A stretch of 64,000 nucleotides of DNA from Sclerodactyla briareus (GCA_026419785.1 JAODTK010005672.1:233394-297393); one strand, 5' to 3'. Positions 22,571 through 36,797 are shown, counted from the first letter of the stretch. A program made the numbers and translations. Notes: generated from the sequence alone by a model not told the origin.

Positions 22571-22660
22571 AAATATTGAGGGGGGGGGGGGGACAAATGC
22601 ATTGTGTCCCCCCACCCAAAATTCTGGGGATGCCATCCCCCTCCGCCCCCCCCCCACCCA
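22571..22660. mobile_element. Second GGGGGGACA hairpin element
   Basis: AAATATTGAGGGGGG, then GGGGGGACAAATGCATTG, then TGTCCCCCC forms a hairpin with 9 bp arms. The outer AAATATTG is the complement of the CAATATTT seen at 14.38 kb, so both belong to one family. Confidence 0.65.
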
Positions 22661-23039
22661 TGATCACCGCCCTTACATTTCTTCAATTTTCTTCGTGATT
22701 GAAGTTTGTGGATCAATCAGTATATACTGGACGTTTTGTTCAATTCTTTGAAGTTCTGGCTGACTATAAAGAGGTGGGGACGGTGCGTTGAGAGTACAAC
22801 CTGCCATGTCCTTGGAACAACCTAGACTGGTTAAGCTGCGTGAGGATTAAATGACCAATATCCGTCCAGGATACAATACGTGACACTTAATTAACAGTCA
22901 TTGTGACATGGTTACAAATGACGCAATAATCGTGATGAGATTCTCAAGCCGTGTCACCACACCATCGCGGGCTCCAAACGTTGTCTTGTCTCAAACAACT
23001 CAATCAATTTGGGCTCAGATGATGCTCAGGGAAAATTCC

Positions 23040-23400
23040 GCTACTGTCTATCCTTGACAGAGTCATCTAGAGGTCAGCAGAGGTGAAGGTTGAAAACATG
23101 GAACGTGTTCGTTGCGAATGTTTGGTTCAATCATAATCATATGTAGTAGTACAGCTGTTCGGACATGATGTACAAGAACCCCATTGCTTTTAGAGATAGG
23201 GGTCCATTCTAGTATACAAATAGAAACTTTGTGAAGAAGCATTCAAGAAATTTTAGCTTGAAATTATGCCGTATGGTGAAGTTCACTCTTGTAATGGGTG
23301 CTCCATATGATGGATACCTTAAACCTTCGTTCGGAGGCCCAGCGGTCAAGGTCATCTGAGTTGGGATAATGATAACCTTGTAGAGAACATGGTAAGTCAG
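23040..23400 (+). repeat. Highly diverged copy of the ~310 bp satellite
   Basis: Only the order of blocks is kept (AGAGGTCAGCAGAGGTGAAGG, TGGAACGTGTTCG, GTACAAGAACCCCATTG, GGTCAAGGTCATCTGAG). It is much older than the other copies by appearance. Confidence 0.6.
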
Positions 23401-24558
23401 TGCTTTAACCAATCATACTTTAGCATGGGGCTTCTTTGGAAGTTAGTGAGTCTTAGCACACTGAGTATGAATTTGGTGTTGTGCTTGCTTCTGTTTATTA
23501 AGAGAAACCCTATTGTTCAAATTGTGTCATTGTTTTTGGTGGAAGTTGAATTAATTTCTGAAAAATTGTGTTGCCCATTATGGCGTAGCATAGGATCCCA
23601 TTTGTTCTTGCATCTGGGCAAATATTTTGAACAATCAAGAACACAAGCCTCTTGGTTCTGTGTGAAAATTCACAACTCTCTTCGTACCTGTGAATTATGG
23701 GTTTTTGAGGTCAGAGATCATTAGGAGGCTATTCTGCATTAAAACATTCATTGATGAAGTGGATAGAAGAAAGCTTCTCTGAGAAGATTGAATAGAATAG
23801 TCCATGTGTGCTGTAGGGAGTTTTGAATCTTAGGTTGGAGGTAATTCTGACGTCATGCTTTTTTTCCTTTGTGTGAGCTATCCTCTCTCCCCACCCGCAC
23901 CACAATTATAACACTTAAGCTCCCTGCAGAGTGCAACTATTTTTATTTTTCATTTTACCTTTCCCCGTCATCCCACATGATCCAGATGGTGCTTGAACTC
24001 ATATAAATGCATATTATCAGATGTAATCCCTGGGGAGATTTATCAAGCCTGGATGGACTTGATGTATCCGGTCTGCATTCTTCCTTGGAGAAGGCTGCTC
24101 CTACCTCCCAACATCACCGAAGTGTGACAAAATTTCCTGCTACCACATGTTGTTGAATCTATCCCAACTGGGTCAGGCAATGAATGTGTGGCCAGTGGAG
24201 TCACATCATGTGAGAGTGGGGAATGATGAACCCGAAGTTACTGTGTGGAAACTGTTAGTCAAAGAAGGGTGGGGGTGGGGGGGGTTACGTCGTCCCCATC
24301 CCCCGTAGGATGGTGCTCCATGTCCGTGGCCTTTTCACTCAATATCACTTTTCAAATGGCTAAAATGATTTTAAAAGTCATTTGGTCATTGAGTTTATCG
24401 GAGTATGTTTCCCCTTTCAGCATTTTCTGCAATTGATTCACATATGAACATACAATGTGACCATGGTTGATTCATTGGACACAATGTTTTGGTTTTTATC
24501 ATTTGTTACTTAGCCAGATACATGTGATATATTCTTCTCTTCGCCTGTTCTCTTGCAG

Positions 24559-24726
24559 ATTGTCTGTCGTGCAGTTGTCTGCATCTGTATCGGATGTTCC
24601 TGTTTTTCTGGCTCTGGTACGGATCCTGGTTTTCGTGGCAATGGACGGGTGTCGGTGGCCCCGGGCTGGGTCAGGGCACCTCCGATAAGCACTTCTCCGC
24701 CTATGACACCACCAACAAACGACCAA
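24559..24726 (+). CDS. Possible exon, frame undecided
   Basis: A good acceptor (CCTGTTCTCTTGCAG) ends at 24558 and a possible donor (CAA|GTACGG) follows 24726. The 168 bases are open in two frames for most of the length. One begins with a hydrophobic stretch (SDVPVFLALVRILVFVAM) that could be a membrane helix for the lectin gene on this strand. Another gives GLGQGTSDKHFSAYDTT. I cannot choose, and given the indels elsewhere both may be partly right. It could also be a chance reading. Confidence 0.25.
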
Positions 24727-27619
24727 GTACGGATACTCTGAAGGACCATCTTATGAACATTCTTCGGGAATTAACCTTTTGTTGGGGGCTTCCTGTTGTG
24801 TGGTTGTGAGTGTGTTTGTAATGATAAGATAATATATTGTGGTCAAGGGGCGGTGGAGTCCACATACCGCCTGCAGCAAACGCCATAACAATCTTCCAAA
24901 CTTCCCTCTACATCATCTAAATACTAGAGTGGATGAATTTATTCCATTTCCATGGAGTGGTGACAATTTAAAAATGTTGTCTGTATCCACAGTGACTGCA
25001 ACTGGTGAATGGCTGATTGGGTCCTCTCTCAGGATGGAAAGTTAGCATCTTTCACTATATAGTGAGAGTAGAAAATGTCACATCATCACAAAACTTTTAC
25101 CACCCTAGCTCAACTCATTACCGCGGGTATTTTGAAGTTTTTTGTTCAAATGTTTTTTTCCATATCAAATAGAGGCGCACCGCCTTTGGGTCCAACTTTG
25201 TATTGTTTTGTTTATTGAACACAGTAGAATTAGAGACTAATTTTTGGTCAAAACGGTTGTCACTCTGACAATGATTTAGGGAACTCAAATATTGACCCTC
25301 GGTTACATTTGATGTGGTTTTCTTTGCATGGATAGAATTCTGCTTCCACTCAATCATTAGTGTACAAAACCGCCTTAACAATCATATCATTATATACCAT
25401 GTCATTATATTTATGTCTGATATAAAATTGCCTGCTCTAATATAACATGTAGGTCAGATGTTTTTGCATTAACACATGTGCATTTCTGCTTTTGGAATAT
25501 AATATGTTTTGTGAGAGAGGATCAGGAATAATACCTCATGAACATCTGTGCTATATCACACAGAGTAACTCAGAAGGTTAGAGCAACCTAACCCGGAAGG
25601 ATTTGCCCACTCTTCCAGAGAAAACAAGCAATACTGGTTCATAAAGGCATTAAACACTCTTAGACAAAACAGGGCATCCTCAGGTTGGAATTCCACCGAT
25701 GATTCTGGATGTCTACTTTGCACAAAGGTCAATTGAAAGTCGATCAAAACCAAAGCACAATTTTGCAAACATGAATGCAAATGACCCTCCCATTCCTTTG
25801 TAGCCTATCTCAGCCAGAAGACAAAGAGCCTCGAACTATCCTCGTGCAGCGAATCTTCCATATAGCTGAGTATTATCACCTTATTTTATCTGGTGATGAC
25901 CGCCTTTCAATGTGTTAACAAGCAACTTCCAACTTCCAGGGTTTCCAACACTGGTTTTGACAGAATACTTGGGGTGGGTCTTATACAAGTTGACCAAATG
26001 GCCAGGGACAACAATATTTTTATCCAGAAAAACTGAAGTGATTGAAATTGACATTAAAGTGACATGGACCAGCTCCTGTACAATGCTTAGAGGTTTAAAT
26101 GGGAGATCATGTTACACAACAAGATCTTTGGCTAAATTCATCCGATAAATATTTGACTATTCAAACTTGAGAAATGCTGCCTCATGATGACCTACATGCC
26201 TCATTTCATAATCATCAGTATGTTGGAGAACTCTACTGGAAGATGACATTAAATGTAAACCTTTTGACACAAAAACAAGGGGCCAACTGTCTGGTCTAGG
26301 CAATTTTCAACCTAAAAAAAAATGTTGATACAGGTCCATTGAATCATTTATTATGCTATGAAAAGAGTAAGGTACCAACACTGTGCTTATTACTGATCTT
26401 CCACCAAATAGAGAATGCACAGTTAATGTTGGTCTACTTCATCGTTTCTGAAGAAAATTAATAACAAGTCACAATTGAGCCTTGCTAATGGTTGCCAGAG
26501 TGATGCCGAAACAGCCGTAGATGTATCTGATCAATAATATGTGCGTGAAATGTCAGTCTCAAACATTAGCAAGCAGTCACTCGTTAGGACTGAACGGACA
26601 TAATAATTAATATATTAATTAAAATAACAAAGTGCCTGAGTATTAAACATCTGCACTTTCATTTACCCCCTTCCTATTAGGGCCACTGCAGGATCCGTAA
26701 CTAAGGAACAAGTTGAACAAATTCTAAACCCAACCATTGATCGGATTTTCAGTCACACAGTTTGCTCATGTTTGATTGTTGCAAGATCAAAAGATAACAT
26801 CTCTTATCTCTTCACAAACCCTCGTAATTTTGTGCAAGAAGACCGAAAAAAAAAACAGTAGAAGAACGTCTTCAAGAGATAGGGGTTATTAAACACGATG
26901 AGTATTGAGTAAATATGTTGGACATTAGAACTCCCTCCCCCTATAAAGTTCCGCATAATGGACAAAATTTCAAGGTCAATTGGGGGTTGACCTGTAGATT
27001 GGTTCTCAATAATAACCCTTCTGTTCGTGGCCAACTAATGCACACTTGGTAGAATTGCAAAAGGTACGGTCAATGATATTTTGTTGCAGGGTTGAATCAC
27101 ATCTCATCACATCATCTAGTAAGAGCATGTCAGTTTTGTGATTTTGCAGAGTGGATCGTTCTTATGGAAAGTTCATGCAAGTGACTGGGACTGTAGGAAG
27201 TATGCATTATTGTCAAGGATTTGTGGTTGGACTCACATCCTGTATAGTGACTATTACCTACTTTGAAAGGAAATTTGAAAAAAACGTAAAAAGTGACAGG
27301 TTCGTTAATTTGAAAGTATGTTTTCTGGCCCTTGTGTTTCTATTAATGTCAAATGAGACATCAAGGGAATTAACACCAATGCTTTGTTTTTTTCGTATTG
27401 ATAACTTTTTCTCCATAGAATAGAGAAACAAAGGAGATCGTCTGTTTTGTCAAGAGAAAGATTACAGTTTGGTAGAGGTTAACCTAAGCAGTTTATTCAT
27501 TCCTTGACGAGGTAGAAGGAATCTATGCAGTAGGACAGGTTGTGTATATATGTTTGTGTGTCCTTGGTAACGCCTTGGGATAAGGCAGAAATCCTGTAAA
27601 CCTAAAAAGTCTAATTAGG

Positions 27620-28950
27620 TCACAGGAGGTCAAGGTCGGAAAAACTTGTGAACATGATAAGTCCAGAATGGTTGGTATATGATCGCGGTTGAAAGTGGTC
27701 TTGGCTGTAGCTTTCTTATCGAGATTGCAGGAATCCTATTGATTTTGGATAGGGGTGAATTTTCAGTCAGCCAGAAATGAAAAATTAGTGAAAAGTTGAT
27801 ATTTTTTGGCAAGTTTTTTTGACTTGGTTGTGAAAATTGATAACTCGACCTCACCTGGATGGATGAGGCTTGCGTTGGTATGTGTGTTCATGGGTGACTT
27901 ACATGACCATATGTTTTGGGTAAGGTCGGTCAGACGGGTCACGAGGTCAAAGTCTGGGAACCCGTGTGAAAACCCAATAAGTCCAGAATGGTTGGTTGAT
28001 CGGGTGTTGTGAATTTTGGGTGTAGCTTTCTTATGGGGACGAGTACCGAACCTATTGTTTGTCAGTATAGGCCAGGGGTTAATTTTGGTCGAAAAGTCAA
28101 TATTTTGAGTTCAATCCGGCTTGTGAACACGATAAACTCCACCCCCACCTGGATGGATGAAGTCATACTACTTGGATGTGGTTCCCCATGATGAGTACAT
28201 GAACCCTATTGTTCTGGGATCAGGTCAGAGATCACCCGAGGTCAACGTCTGAAAACGTTGTGAACCACGATAAGTCCAGCATGGTTGGTTTGATGGCGTT
28301 GAAATTTGGTGCGTAGTTTCCTTATGGGGATACAGGAACCCTATTGTTTTTGGTATTGGGCCTGGGTTGTGAATTTTGGTTCCAAAAATGAAAATCAGTG
28401 AAAAGTATATATTTTGTCCAATTTTGGCTTGTTGAACACGATATTAGTTGACCCAAACCGGGATGGAGAGAAGCTCAAATGATTATGTGTGACCCCATTG
28501 TTTTGGGATCAGGTCAGAGGTCCAAAGGTCAAATTGAAAGCTGGCGAACAGGCTAAGTCCAGAACGGTTAGGCTGATCAGGTTGAAAGTAATTTAGTGTG
28601 CTTTTATGGGGGAGGAGTACAGGAACCCATACGTTTTTGTTATAGGTCGGAGGCGAATTTTGGTCAATTTTTTTTTTTTTCGGTAAACAAAAAGCTTGAT
28701 TATTTTGGCCAATTTGGGCTGTGAAGACGACTAACATGGCCCACCTGGATGGACTTGAAGCTCATACTGGGTATGCTGTGTTCCCCATGATGAATAGATT
28801 GAAGGATGAATCCTATTGTTGTGGCGGTTAGGTCTGAGGTTCAAAGTCTAAAAACCTCGGAAAATTTAGTGTAAGATTCCTATGAAGATTACAGGAACAC
28901 TATTGGTTGGTTGGGAAACGGGAAAAAAGGAAAAGTGGGAAATTTCGTCA
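27620..28950 (+). repeat. Satellite array, ~310 bp monomer, third locus, about 4 copies
   Basis: Monomers start near 27836, 28122, 28432 and 28721 with GTGAACACGATAA-like words, and the preceding half unit begins near 27620. Block order is the same as in the 7-9 kb array. Confidence 0.9.
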
Positions 28951-29070
28951 AACGTGGGGATATGTTGCATTTTAATGAGCTGGTACAATTTCCTTTTTTT
29001 TGGGTATGGCTATGGGGAGATGTCAGAAAGAGTAGAGGAACACTAAGCTTTTGCTTTATGGTTCTATGGA
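28951..29070 (+). repeat. Tail segment after the third array
   Basis: It matches 9060-9190 in order: GTCAAACG, GGGTATGGCTATGGGGA, TGTCAGAAAGAGTAGAGGAA, CTTTTGCTTTATGGTT. Confidence 0.55.
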
Positions 29071-29346
29071 GTTAATGTTTTTCTGAAATTGGATGGGTCA
29101 TGCTATTCCATTTAATTCCAAACTTCTTTTCAATCATCATGAAACGGTTTAAAAAGTTCAGTTTCTGATTGTTTGGAAACTTGAAGGAAACCCCTGAGTA
29201 TAACACCTGTCACTTAAAGCACCGTCAATTATTCAAATAAACCAATTGTAGGAATCAACATCGAAAACGTTGTTGTGTTTGGATCGATGAAAGTTGTTGA
29301 TAGGGGGGGGGGGGGTGGTTAGAGTTAGAGTGGATCTTTGGGGTCA

Positions 29347-29581
29347 GAGCAGCAGTGAGCAACTGTTTCTGTGTGTGAAGAAGATGATACGACTGGAGGC
29401 CCTCATAAATGGCATGTGGGAAGAAATAGTTGCTGTCAGGAAGGTAGTAGATACATTGAGACAATTGGGGGGGGAGGAGGCATTGCTTTGTTTAGTAGAC
29501 CCATTGTTGGAAAACATCCATTGCACTCTCCCTCAATGGGGTTCAAACTCGCAATCAGATGTTCCGGTGCTCCCACTAAAC
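29347..29581 (+). CDS. Possible exon, weak
   Basis: A helical-looking stretch (IRLEALINGMWEEIVAVRKV) is open to a canonical donor AAAC|GTGAGT at 29582. A G8 run in the middle could shift the frame, and no clear acceptor is seen. No domain is recognised. It may be a chance frame. Confidence 0.2.
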
Positions 29582-29599
29582 GTGAGTATCTGATTTGAT

Positions 29600-31700
29600 T
29601 TTAATGAATCTCTCCGGGGGTAAGAAAGCCAATGAGGACCATCTAGGAAACTCTGGCTGTATTGATTTTGACCAGCCTTCTCTTCTCGATGGGGCTAGGT
29701 GATATCAAGGCAGGTGTGTAATCAATTCCAAACATCCCCGTGAACCGCCATTTTGTCAACATACGAAGGGACTTAATGAGTGAACTTCAGGACCGACCAC
29801 CTTTCTCAGGAAGTGGAGGAGCCAAAGGTCAAAGTGATACTCACGGCCGACCGACAGACGGGACTAATTGCAAACCCCAAGAAAATACACCCACATTGCA
29901 GCGGACCATGAAGTGACTAAGACCTCGCCTATTGCAACTGCAAGTACAGCCACCGGGGAAGAGTTTTGTAACTGGTGGACTGGAACCCCTAAATATTTGC
30001 TTTGCAAGTTGTCACTGATACCACTTGCTACGGTGACGACCCTAATTTTGTTAGCTTTCTAGCATCCTAAAACCTCAGGGTCTGACTCAGGGGGGGGGGG
30101 GGGGTTTGGGGGGGGTGACCTTACATCCAACCCCCTCATTCCCCTACACGGGAGGGTGTGTCACCGCGGGCTCAAGATGCCATTTTCCTCTGAAATGGGG
30201 TAACCAGTTGAGTCATTCTCTCCGAGCCGTCGGTAAGGCCTTTGCCTCAAATTTTCATTCTTCAGGGATTGTCCCCACAGTTGGGGCCATTTTCATCACA
30301 TTCAAGATCAATATTTGCCGAAGTCAATCAATCAGACAAAGCGTTAGAGAGTCATTGAGTCATGAAATAGAATAGACTTTGTAAAGAATCTGAGATGGTC
30401 ACGCCAGAGCGGAGTGACGATGCTCATTTATTCATTTTCAGACTTGTCCGAGAATGTATTCATGAAAAGAAACAGGGGTACCAAGTTTCAAGTGATTGGA
30501 CATGAGTTGGAAAGATAGAATTAACTGCAAGATTGTGACGGGGAGGAACAGACTTACGCGCCAGCATAAAAACGTAGTGAGTCAGTCGGACACTACAGGT
30601 CCCAGGGAAATAATTAGGCCGAGTTCAGTAGTTCTCTACCTAAAAGTGACCAAGTAGGTGCAGGGATGAGAATTTTTTGTGTGAGGTTCTAAGAAATCAT
30701 GCACACCCCCCCCCCAATGATACATATCCGCTTTCCGTGTTTCCTCCCTGGAACATAAGTTCATGAGCGTTTCTTTTTCACAGTGCTGCCTAATCTATTT
30801 TTTTTTTTTTTGGGCATGATGGATCTGACAGCCACATAATAGCCGGATCGTTCCATTTCGTTTTGGATATGTTTCCAATCCAGATATTCTGAGGCACCAC
30901 AGTCAGCTCTCACGCTGGTTTTTTTTTACGTTCAATTTGTGATGACTTCACTCGGCCAATCAAACACGCGTCTCCTTGTATGCTGTAGCTTCGCCCAGCG
31001 TGGTCGGACTTTACGACAGTGGGTAATCCCTAGAGAGTGAGTCCGATGATCAGGATTTTATGTGTCGTTATTTATGTCATGATGAGCTACACTGAGCAGA
31101 TGGTCACCCACAAACACATTGCCGTCATAGGAAATATGGACATAACCACAAACAAGACTGGTGCCCTAAGTGTTGATAATTTTCACAAGTTTGTCAGACT
31201 GACAAAACTTGGTGAATGTAGACTACCATCTGGTCTTGATGGAAATGGGGGCCATCTCAATTTCGAAGTTATATCAGTGTCAGTAATTTGTATAATTTAT
31301 ACGATCTTCAAAAGTTCTGGATGCATCTGGACTACATAACGTGTATTCAGAGGTCACCAAAGGAGAATAAGAAAAGACAGGACTGTTTTTGTGGTTACTT
31401 TATTTGGTTTACAATCTTATTGCAAATCCATCAGCATTCTGAAAATGTCTGACACCAAATAATGTCTATGATACAAGGACAGTACTGCCCACGTACAGTA
31501 GAGGGCAGCATTTACAAATGAGTAATAAGTATAATAAATATGGTAATAATAATAACAATATTACAACATAAATAAAAGCATGCATCAACCATAATAGCTA
31601 GCTGTACATCAAAAATTAGATCAATTACATCCCACACAAGAAGATAAACCCTCCCAACATACGCTTCCTATCAGTTTAGCTTTAATCCATACCGCGCTGG
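29600..31700. other. Non-coding, G15 tract at 30090-30104
   Basis: I see no supported exon. Short open frames, including one at 31037-31339 with a hydrophobic start, lack corroborating signals. Confidence 0.35.
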
Positions 31701-31705
31701 AGACA

Positions 31706-31749
31706 GGGTTATATGGATGAAGAGACAGAGCTCTGGAGAATCTGGCCAC
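31706..31749 (+). repeat. Source-like copy of a 44 bp segment
   Basis: GGGTTATATGGATGAAGAGA, continuing to GGCCAC. About 40 of 44 bases match 32267-32310. Confidence 0.8.
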
Positions 31750-32247
31750 CTCGAACATTGTCTCTGCTACGTAATCTCGCCCCCTGCTGGAAGGTCCGTG
31801 AGGAACAATAGGGGAGCGGAATTTGAACTGACCCACATTCGATAGAGGAAGCTGGTCCCCTGAATGTGGAGTTTTTTATTGTCTAGAGGAAAGTGTAACA
31901 TTGTACGAGCAGGGTTGGATCGAATTTGTGGTCTGGCTTCTAACATTACAGGGCAGCAGCTTTCCTGGGGGGTTAGCTGATGACAGCTCTGACAGAGCTC
32001 TTCAAATCAGGAATGGATATCACTGGTCTATACGTCACTTGCAATGAGTGACAATGGTTTCATCTCCAATAGGCGCATGTTTTGGTGCGGTCCCTACACC
32101 ACAAGGAAGTAATAGGTCTAAGAGGGTGGTGTTAATAACCATTTATCTCCCTTAAATTGTGCAAAGTGGTATAGAAAACCTGCACTAAAATACAATTTTG
32201 CTCAACTGAAGGAGAAAAGAAAACGCTGCCAGTAGGTTCATCATTAT

Positions 32248-32329
32248 CTTGCATATTTCAATTGAAGGGTTATATGGATGAAGAGACAAAGTTCTGGAGA
32301 ATCTGATCACCTTGCATATTTCAATTGAA
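32248..32329 (+). repeat. 44 bp insertion between exact 19 bp direct repeats
   Basis: CTTGCATATTTCAATTGAA occurs exactly at 32248-32266 and 32311-32329. The 44 bases between them match 31706-31749. Confidence 0.9.
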
Positions 32330-35300
32330 TGCATTTTGCTCTTTTGTCAAGGCAATATTTGGAGCAGGTTTAGTTCAGCGCTCCGTGAGACAACTTCTTA
32401 TTAGTATGCGACCCAAATCTTGACCGTATTACCATGCTTTCCGTGCTCATGAGAAACACCCCCTACATTCGTATTCCCACCTCCTCCTTTCTGAATGGAC
32501 CATACTAACTAAAAGCAGCACTCCCAATATGTTGTTGATGTAGGGAAACCCACAAAATGACAATTTTAATCAAAGAATTGTTTAGGTCTCTTTTCAAGTA
32601 ATATTGGTACCAGTGTCCCTTTTTTTAGTGAACTGTAGGGGGGGGGGGGGATGATGATCTGAGGAGGATCTCCAAAACAGACCTATGTTTAGTACCAATG
32701 TCCTAGCACACACCTATTCCCCAGATCCAGTGGCCTCCAACACACACTGAAGCTATTATGACTGATCAATAAACAAACTATCTAATGATGCTGTTTCCTT
32801 TGTGGCGGTCTCTGATCAATGATTGATGATTTTATCAGGCGTGAGTTAACTGTACAAGTAACACAACACGCCACTTTTGAAACCCTAATGACCGCTATCA
32901 ATAAGCCAACAGAATCAAACCAACTCGCTTGGTGTTTAGTTAATATGTTTGTTGTTGTTCACTGTTTGTGCCACAAGGAATTCAATTTCCTAAAACACCA
33001 TTCCACAGATTATAGAAAAGAGAAGGTTGCTACTATGTTGCACACTCTACAACCTTCCTGTTTATCGAGGTAATTATATTGATGAAACGGTAAGCCACGG
33101 CTCATCAATCACTGAGCCAGGGTCATCATCAAATATCCCCAATCGATGAAAAGAAGGAAAGAAGATCAATCCATCCAAAATAATCCCCAAAGTAGCTTGG
33201 TTTGCTTACAAAAGATATTCATTCAAAAATATAGATCAAATTATGACATGTCCCCAAAGTTGTCCTGACTATTTGCATAATACCAACACTTTTCAGAACT
33301 CTGAGAACTTCTCAAAAATCATCCACAGTGGCTATACCCATCAACTCGGTCTACACTGACTTTGGGGTAGGTAGTTTCACATCTACCCACGCCCCTAGAT
33401 CTACCTGATATGACTCAATCTATTTGTCATCCCTATAACAGGACACCTGCTGTAATAATTCATCGGTGTGGCCAACCAGAGGAACAGTGGAAACTCCACA
33501 GGTGCACATAGGGCCTGCTGAGGTCTTATTGGGCCAGCATAAATGTTTATAGAAAGAAATGGAAGTTCCCCTGACATATAGGATACATATCACTCAACAT
33601 TCCCTCCATGACCTTGTGACCTCCAGAATAGTTCCATTATGGCTCCAATGCCCCCCCTCCCCTCCCCCCCCCCCCCCCCCCCCCCAATTGAACAGGCATA
33701 GACATGTTGACAGCGACAAAGGAAATTTGTTAAGCAGACATTAGGCACACTCCTAATTTTGAAATTAAAGTTCACAATGGTACTAAGAACTCAAGGCATG
33801 CCTGGAACTTTTACAAATATTGCAAAACTGCATATTGCAATCAACACGAGCATGATTGGGTCAATGTAATAACTTTGAATTTTATCATTCACACTGAAAC
33901 AAATTCAGATAATAGTCCATCACTATAGGTGGTTGAAGCATGGGCATCCATTTTAATTTTATTTCCAAACCTATTTACTCAAAACAGAATCTCATGTTCT
34001 GTAAATCAATATTTTCAATATTTTCCATTACTGTCATCTTGAATGTGACGGATAACATAATTTTGAAAGTAACTGTCGGTTGTAAACTTGTGATCATAAT
34101 TTCATCCTTGTAATTTTCCAAGATCTTCTCTCCTAAAACACCTTATCCTTTACAAAGAATAACCAACTTAAACTTAACCCTGATGAATAATAGCATTCCA
34201 AGATTTATCACATTCGAATCAATGCCATAATGGAATACTGTGGTGAAATTTCAGCCACATGCGTGCCATCATGATGAATCAATTTCCCTTTCATTTTCTA
34301 TTCAAATTCTATTATATAAATGTATAAAATACTGAAGAGTCAGTTCACAGGATGTGAGAAACGGAGCCCCCCAAAGGGAGGTCAAGTATTAGGAAGACTG
34401 CTATAACGACTGTTCCTGTTACATGAGGGTATCTGCCCTGAGATGCGCCACAAAGAACAGTCACAAATGCGCTTTGTCGGCGGGCGGAGAGTTGATCCTA
34501 TTAGCTGGAACTGAACGATTCTCTTTTTTCCATCCACTGCTCAGACCAATGAATGATCAGTACAACACAGAATGCGATTCCATGATTAGAATGCCGATTC
34601 TCTGCAAGGATACAGAATCGGGAGGAGGGGGGGGATTTCTCTCCCCACATTTCCAACAAGCTCACATTGATTTCCCAATCTTCACAAGTCTCTGGCTCAA
34701 CTTGACTATGTCTCCCGGGATTATCCGACCAATGAACGCACATTTTTGTTGATGCATTTGTGTACATACTTATTTTTACGCTGCTTGCACTGATGCACTA
34801 TGCTTGGTTTATACTAGCACTGTATGGAGGCAGGCATGCAACTGGTTTGACAGCGCAGATATACATTTTTATTGTAATTCAATACATTTTAATACTTTTA
34901 TGACTGGGGATCGAATGAGAGAAGTTTGGTGTTACAAGCTGTTCCAGATCAACAGACTGGCAAGTTTTCTTTTACATGGGGAAGTGTCTGGAGGTTTCAT
35001 GTCATAACAATGATTCAATGGTAAATGAGTAATCTAGTGCTGGAGACAGGCCAGTACCTGCACTACACAGTCTTGCCAGAGTCATGCACATTGCCCCATT
35101 CGCGGCAATGGACTACTTTCCTCCATGTGCGCAGCTGCCAGATCGAGCAGCAAGAAAACTCTAGGAGAAGTGTTGCTGGCCCAAACCTGTGCAAAGCAAA
35201 CTTCCAATTCTGGGCAAGTCAGAGACATTACTTTTAACAACCAAAATTTGAATTTGGCAGCACCATGGTAGTCCATACAAAACAATTTAACACTTTTTAC

Positions 35301-36323
35301 ATGTGACGACCCTTCGTTTATTTTTGCAGTTGAAATCATATCAATTAGTTAGGTGTCGTTTGTTTCCATTACAACCCATTCGTGTTCAGCTAGGCAGAGT
35401 CATTCTCCAACATCCTATTATCAGTACCTGATATACACTATCTATCCTGAGACATATTTTATTGAAATCACAGCTGATGAAGAAATCTACTCTCAGGAAT
35501 AATAATGTTGCACCAATTCCAGATTCAAACAGATAAATATTATGTCATGTACAACATCTCCAATGCTTCACTTTCAGTTATACGACTCTGAGATGCAGCT
35601 GCTTGTGGAGTTTTCTATGCATAATAAGCAATATTTCTATAGGTGGCTATCTTTAATTCCAGCTATTATATTATTATTTTCTAAATGATATCATAAAATT
35701 GACATCTACATGATACATCTTCGGCAAGTCTGCAGTGTCTACACTTCTCTTAAGGTTAGGCAGCAATGAGATGGTTCTGTTATTCCAGTATTGCATGGTC
35801 AGCCATTCTCCTAGGAGGAACTTGCACTCAAGGCGTGAGGGAATAACCTTGATAAGCAGAGAGGTGACCAGCCCAGTCTGAGTGCCTCAAATTCATACAA
35901 CTGCTGCAAGCAGTCAGCATTCAGAGCAGATCTACAGCTCATTGGGTTGAGATCGGTTAGTAAATTTGCACAAGTTAGGCAAATAGCTTTGCATGGGGTT
36001 AATGATTCTTTGTATTGTGTCAGCATCATGGCTTTAGTAGGTAGAGAAGTAGGTTTGTGCTCACAAACACCTCCTGGCTTCTGATGATATTGGGAAACCT
36101 GTTCACAGCTTCGTATGGTGTCATACATGATGGTTCAATCATGTTAACGGACAGACACTTTTAGCAGTACAAGTCCTCTCTCTTCATTGAGTTGAGTCAG
36201 TACTTCGCTACACCTCACATGCCATGTGCCAAACCACCAAATGTATGTCAAATTTTTGATGACTGGTTCCACTAGAAATCAAAGCATGGTCAAATTTAGC
36301 AACCACTAATGAAGGCAATGCCT
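32330..36323. other. Non-coding, no gene recognised
   Basis: A mostly single-copy stretch with a G13 tract at 32638-32650 and a C22 tract at 33664-33685. I find no convincing exon or RNA gene on either strand. Confidence 0.4.
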
Positions 36324-36329
36324 TTTATT
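36324..36329 (-). promoter_or_regulatory. Candidate polyadenylation signal AATAAA
   Basis: TTTATT on the plus strand is AATAAA on the minus strand, about 470 bases past the stop codon at 36798. It is a weak single signal, offered because the exon upstream appears to be terminal. Confidence 0.3.
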
Positions 36330-36797
36330 CTCTATGGAGAAGCTTCAGCTGATTTCTCCCATTCAGCATTCTGTGACAGATATCTAACATATCAAACTCA
36401 CTTGAAATTCCGCCTTATATCCGCAACATTTTCATGACTGATTATCAAGACTTGTGACTGAAAGTTCCAGGTATTGCTACCAGCTGTCTACAAGACTCCA
36501 GCCATTCCATGAGATCATTACAAAAACTTTCATGAAGCTAAAGACTCAAAGAGTTTCGACGTCAACTTTTAGACAATTTCAACCACTTCCCCCATCATCA
36601 TCATCATCACTAAGATATCCCAGGGGAACTATTGAAGCATCCCCCACTGACCTAATGGTCAAGAACCACCTGTTTAGAAAGCTCAAGCTCTCTGTGAAGA
36701 TGGCAACTCTGTAGAACCCATTAGGCCCAGTGACACCAAGAACATCTTGATCATGGCAGGCTACTCTTGCCAAGTCAAAAACCCATTAGAGCATTCC

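Noticed and set aside
24499-24749. Overlapping minus-strand frames of 75-79 codons
   Set aside because: They are opposite a better-supported plus-strand exon candidate and have no splice sites of their own.
26605-26620. AATTAATATATTAATT perfect palindrome
   Set aside because: AT-only palindromes of this size are common in AT-rich DNA; no further context.
31037-31339. 100-codon frame with a hydrophobic N-terminus resembling a signal peptide
   Set aside because: No homology recognised, no splice or 3' signals that I can tie to it; left as unsupported.
32819-33073. 84-codon frame, possible small protein
   Set aside because: No motif and no context; composition is not distinctive.
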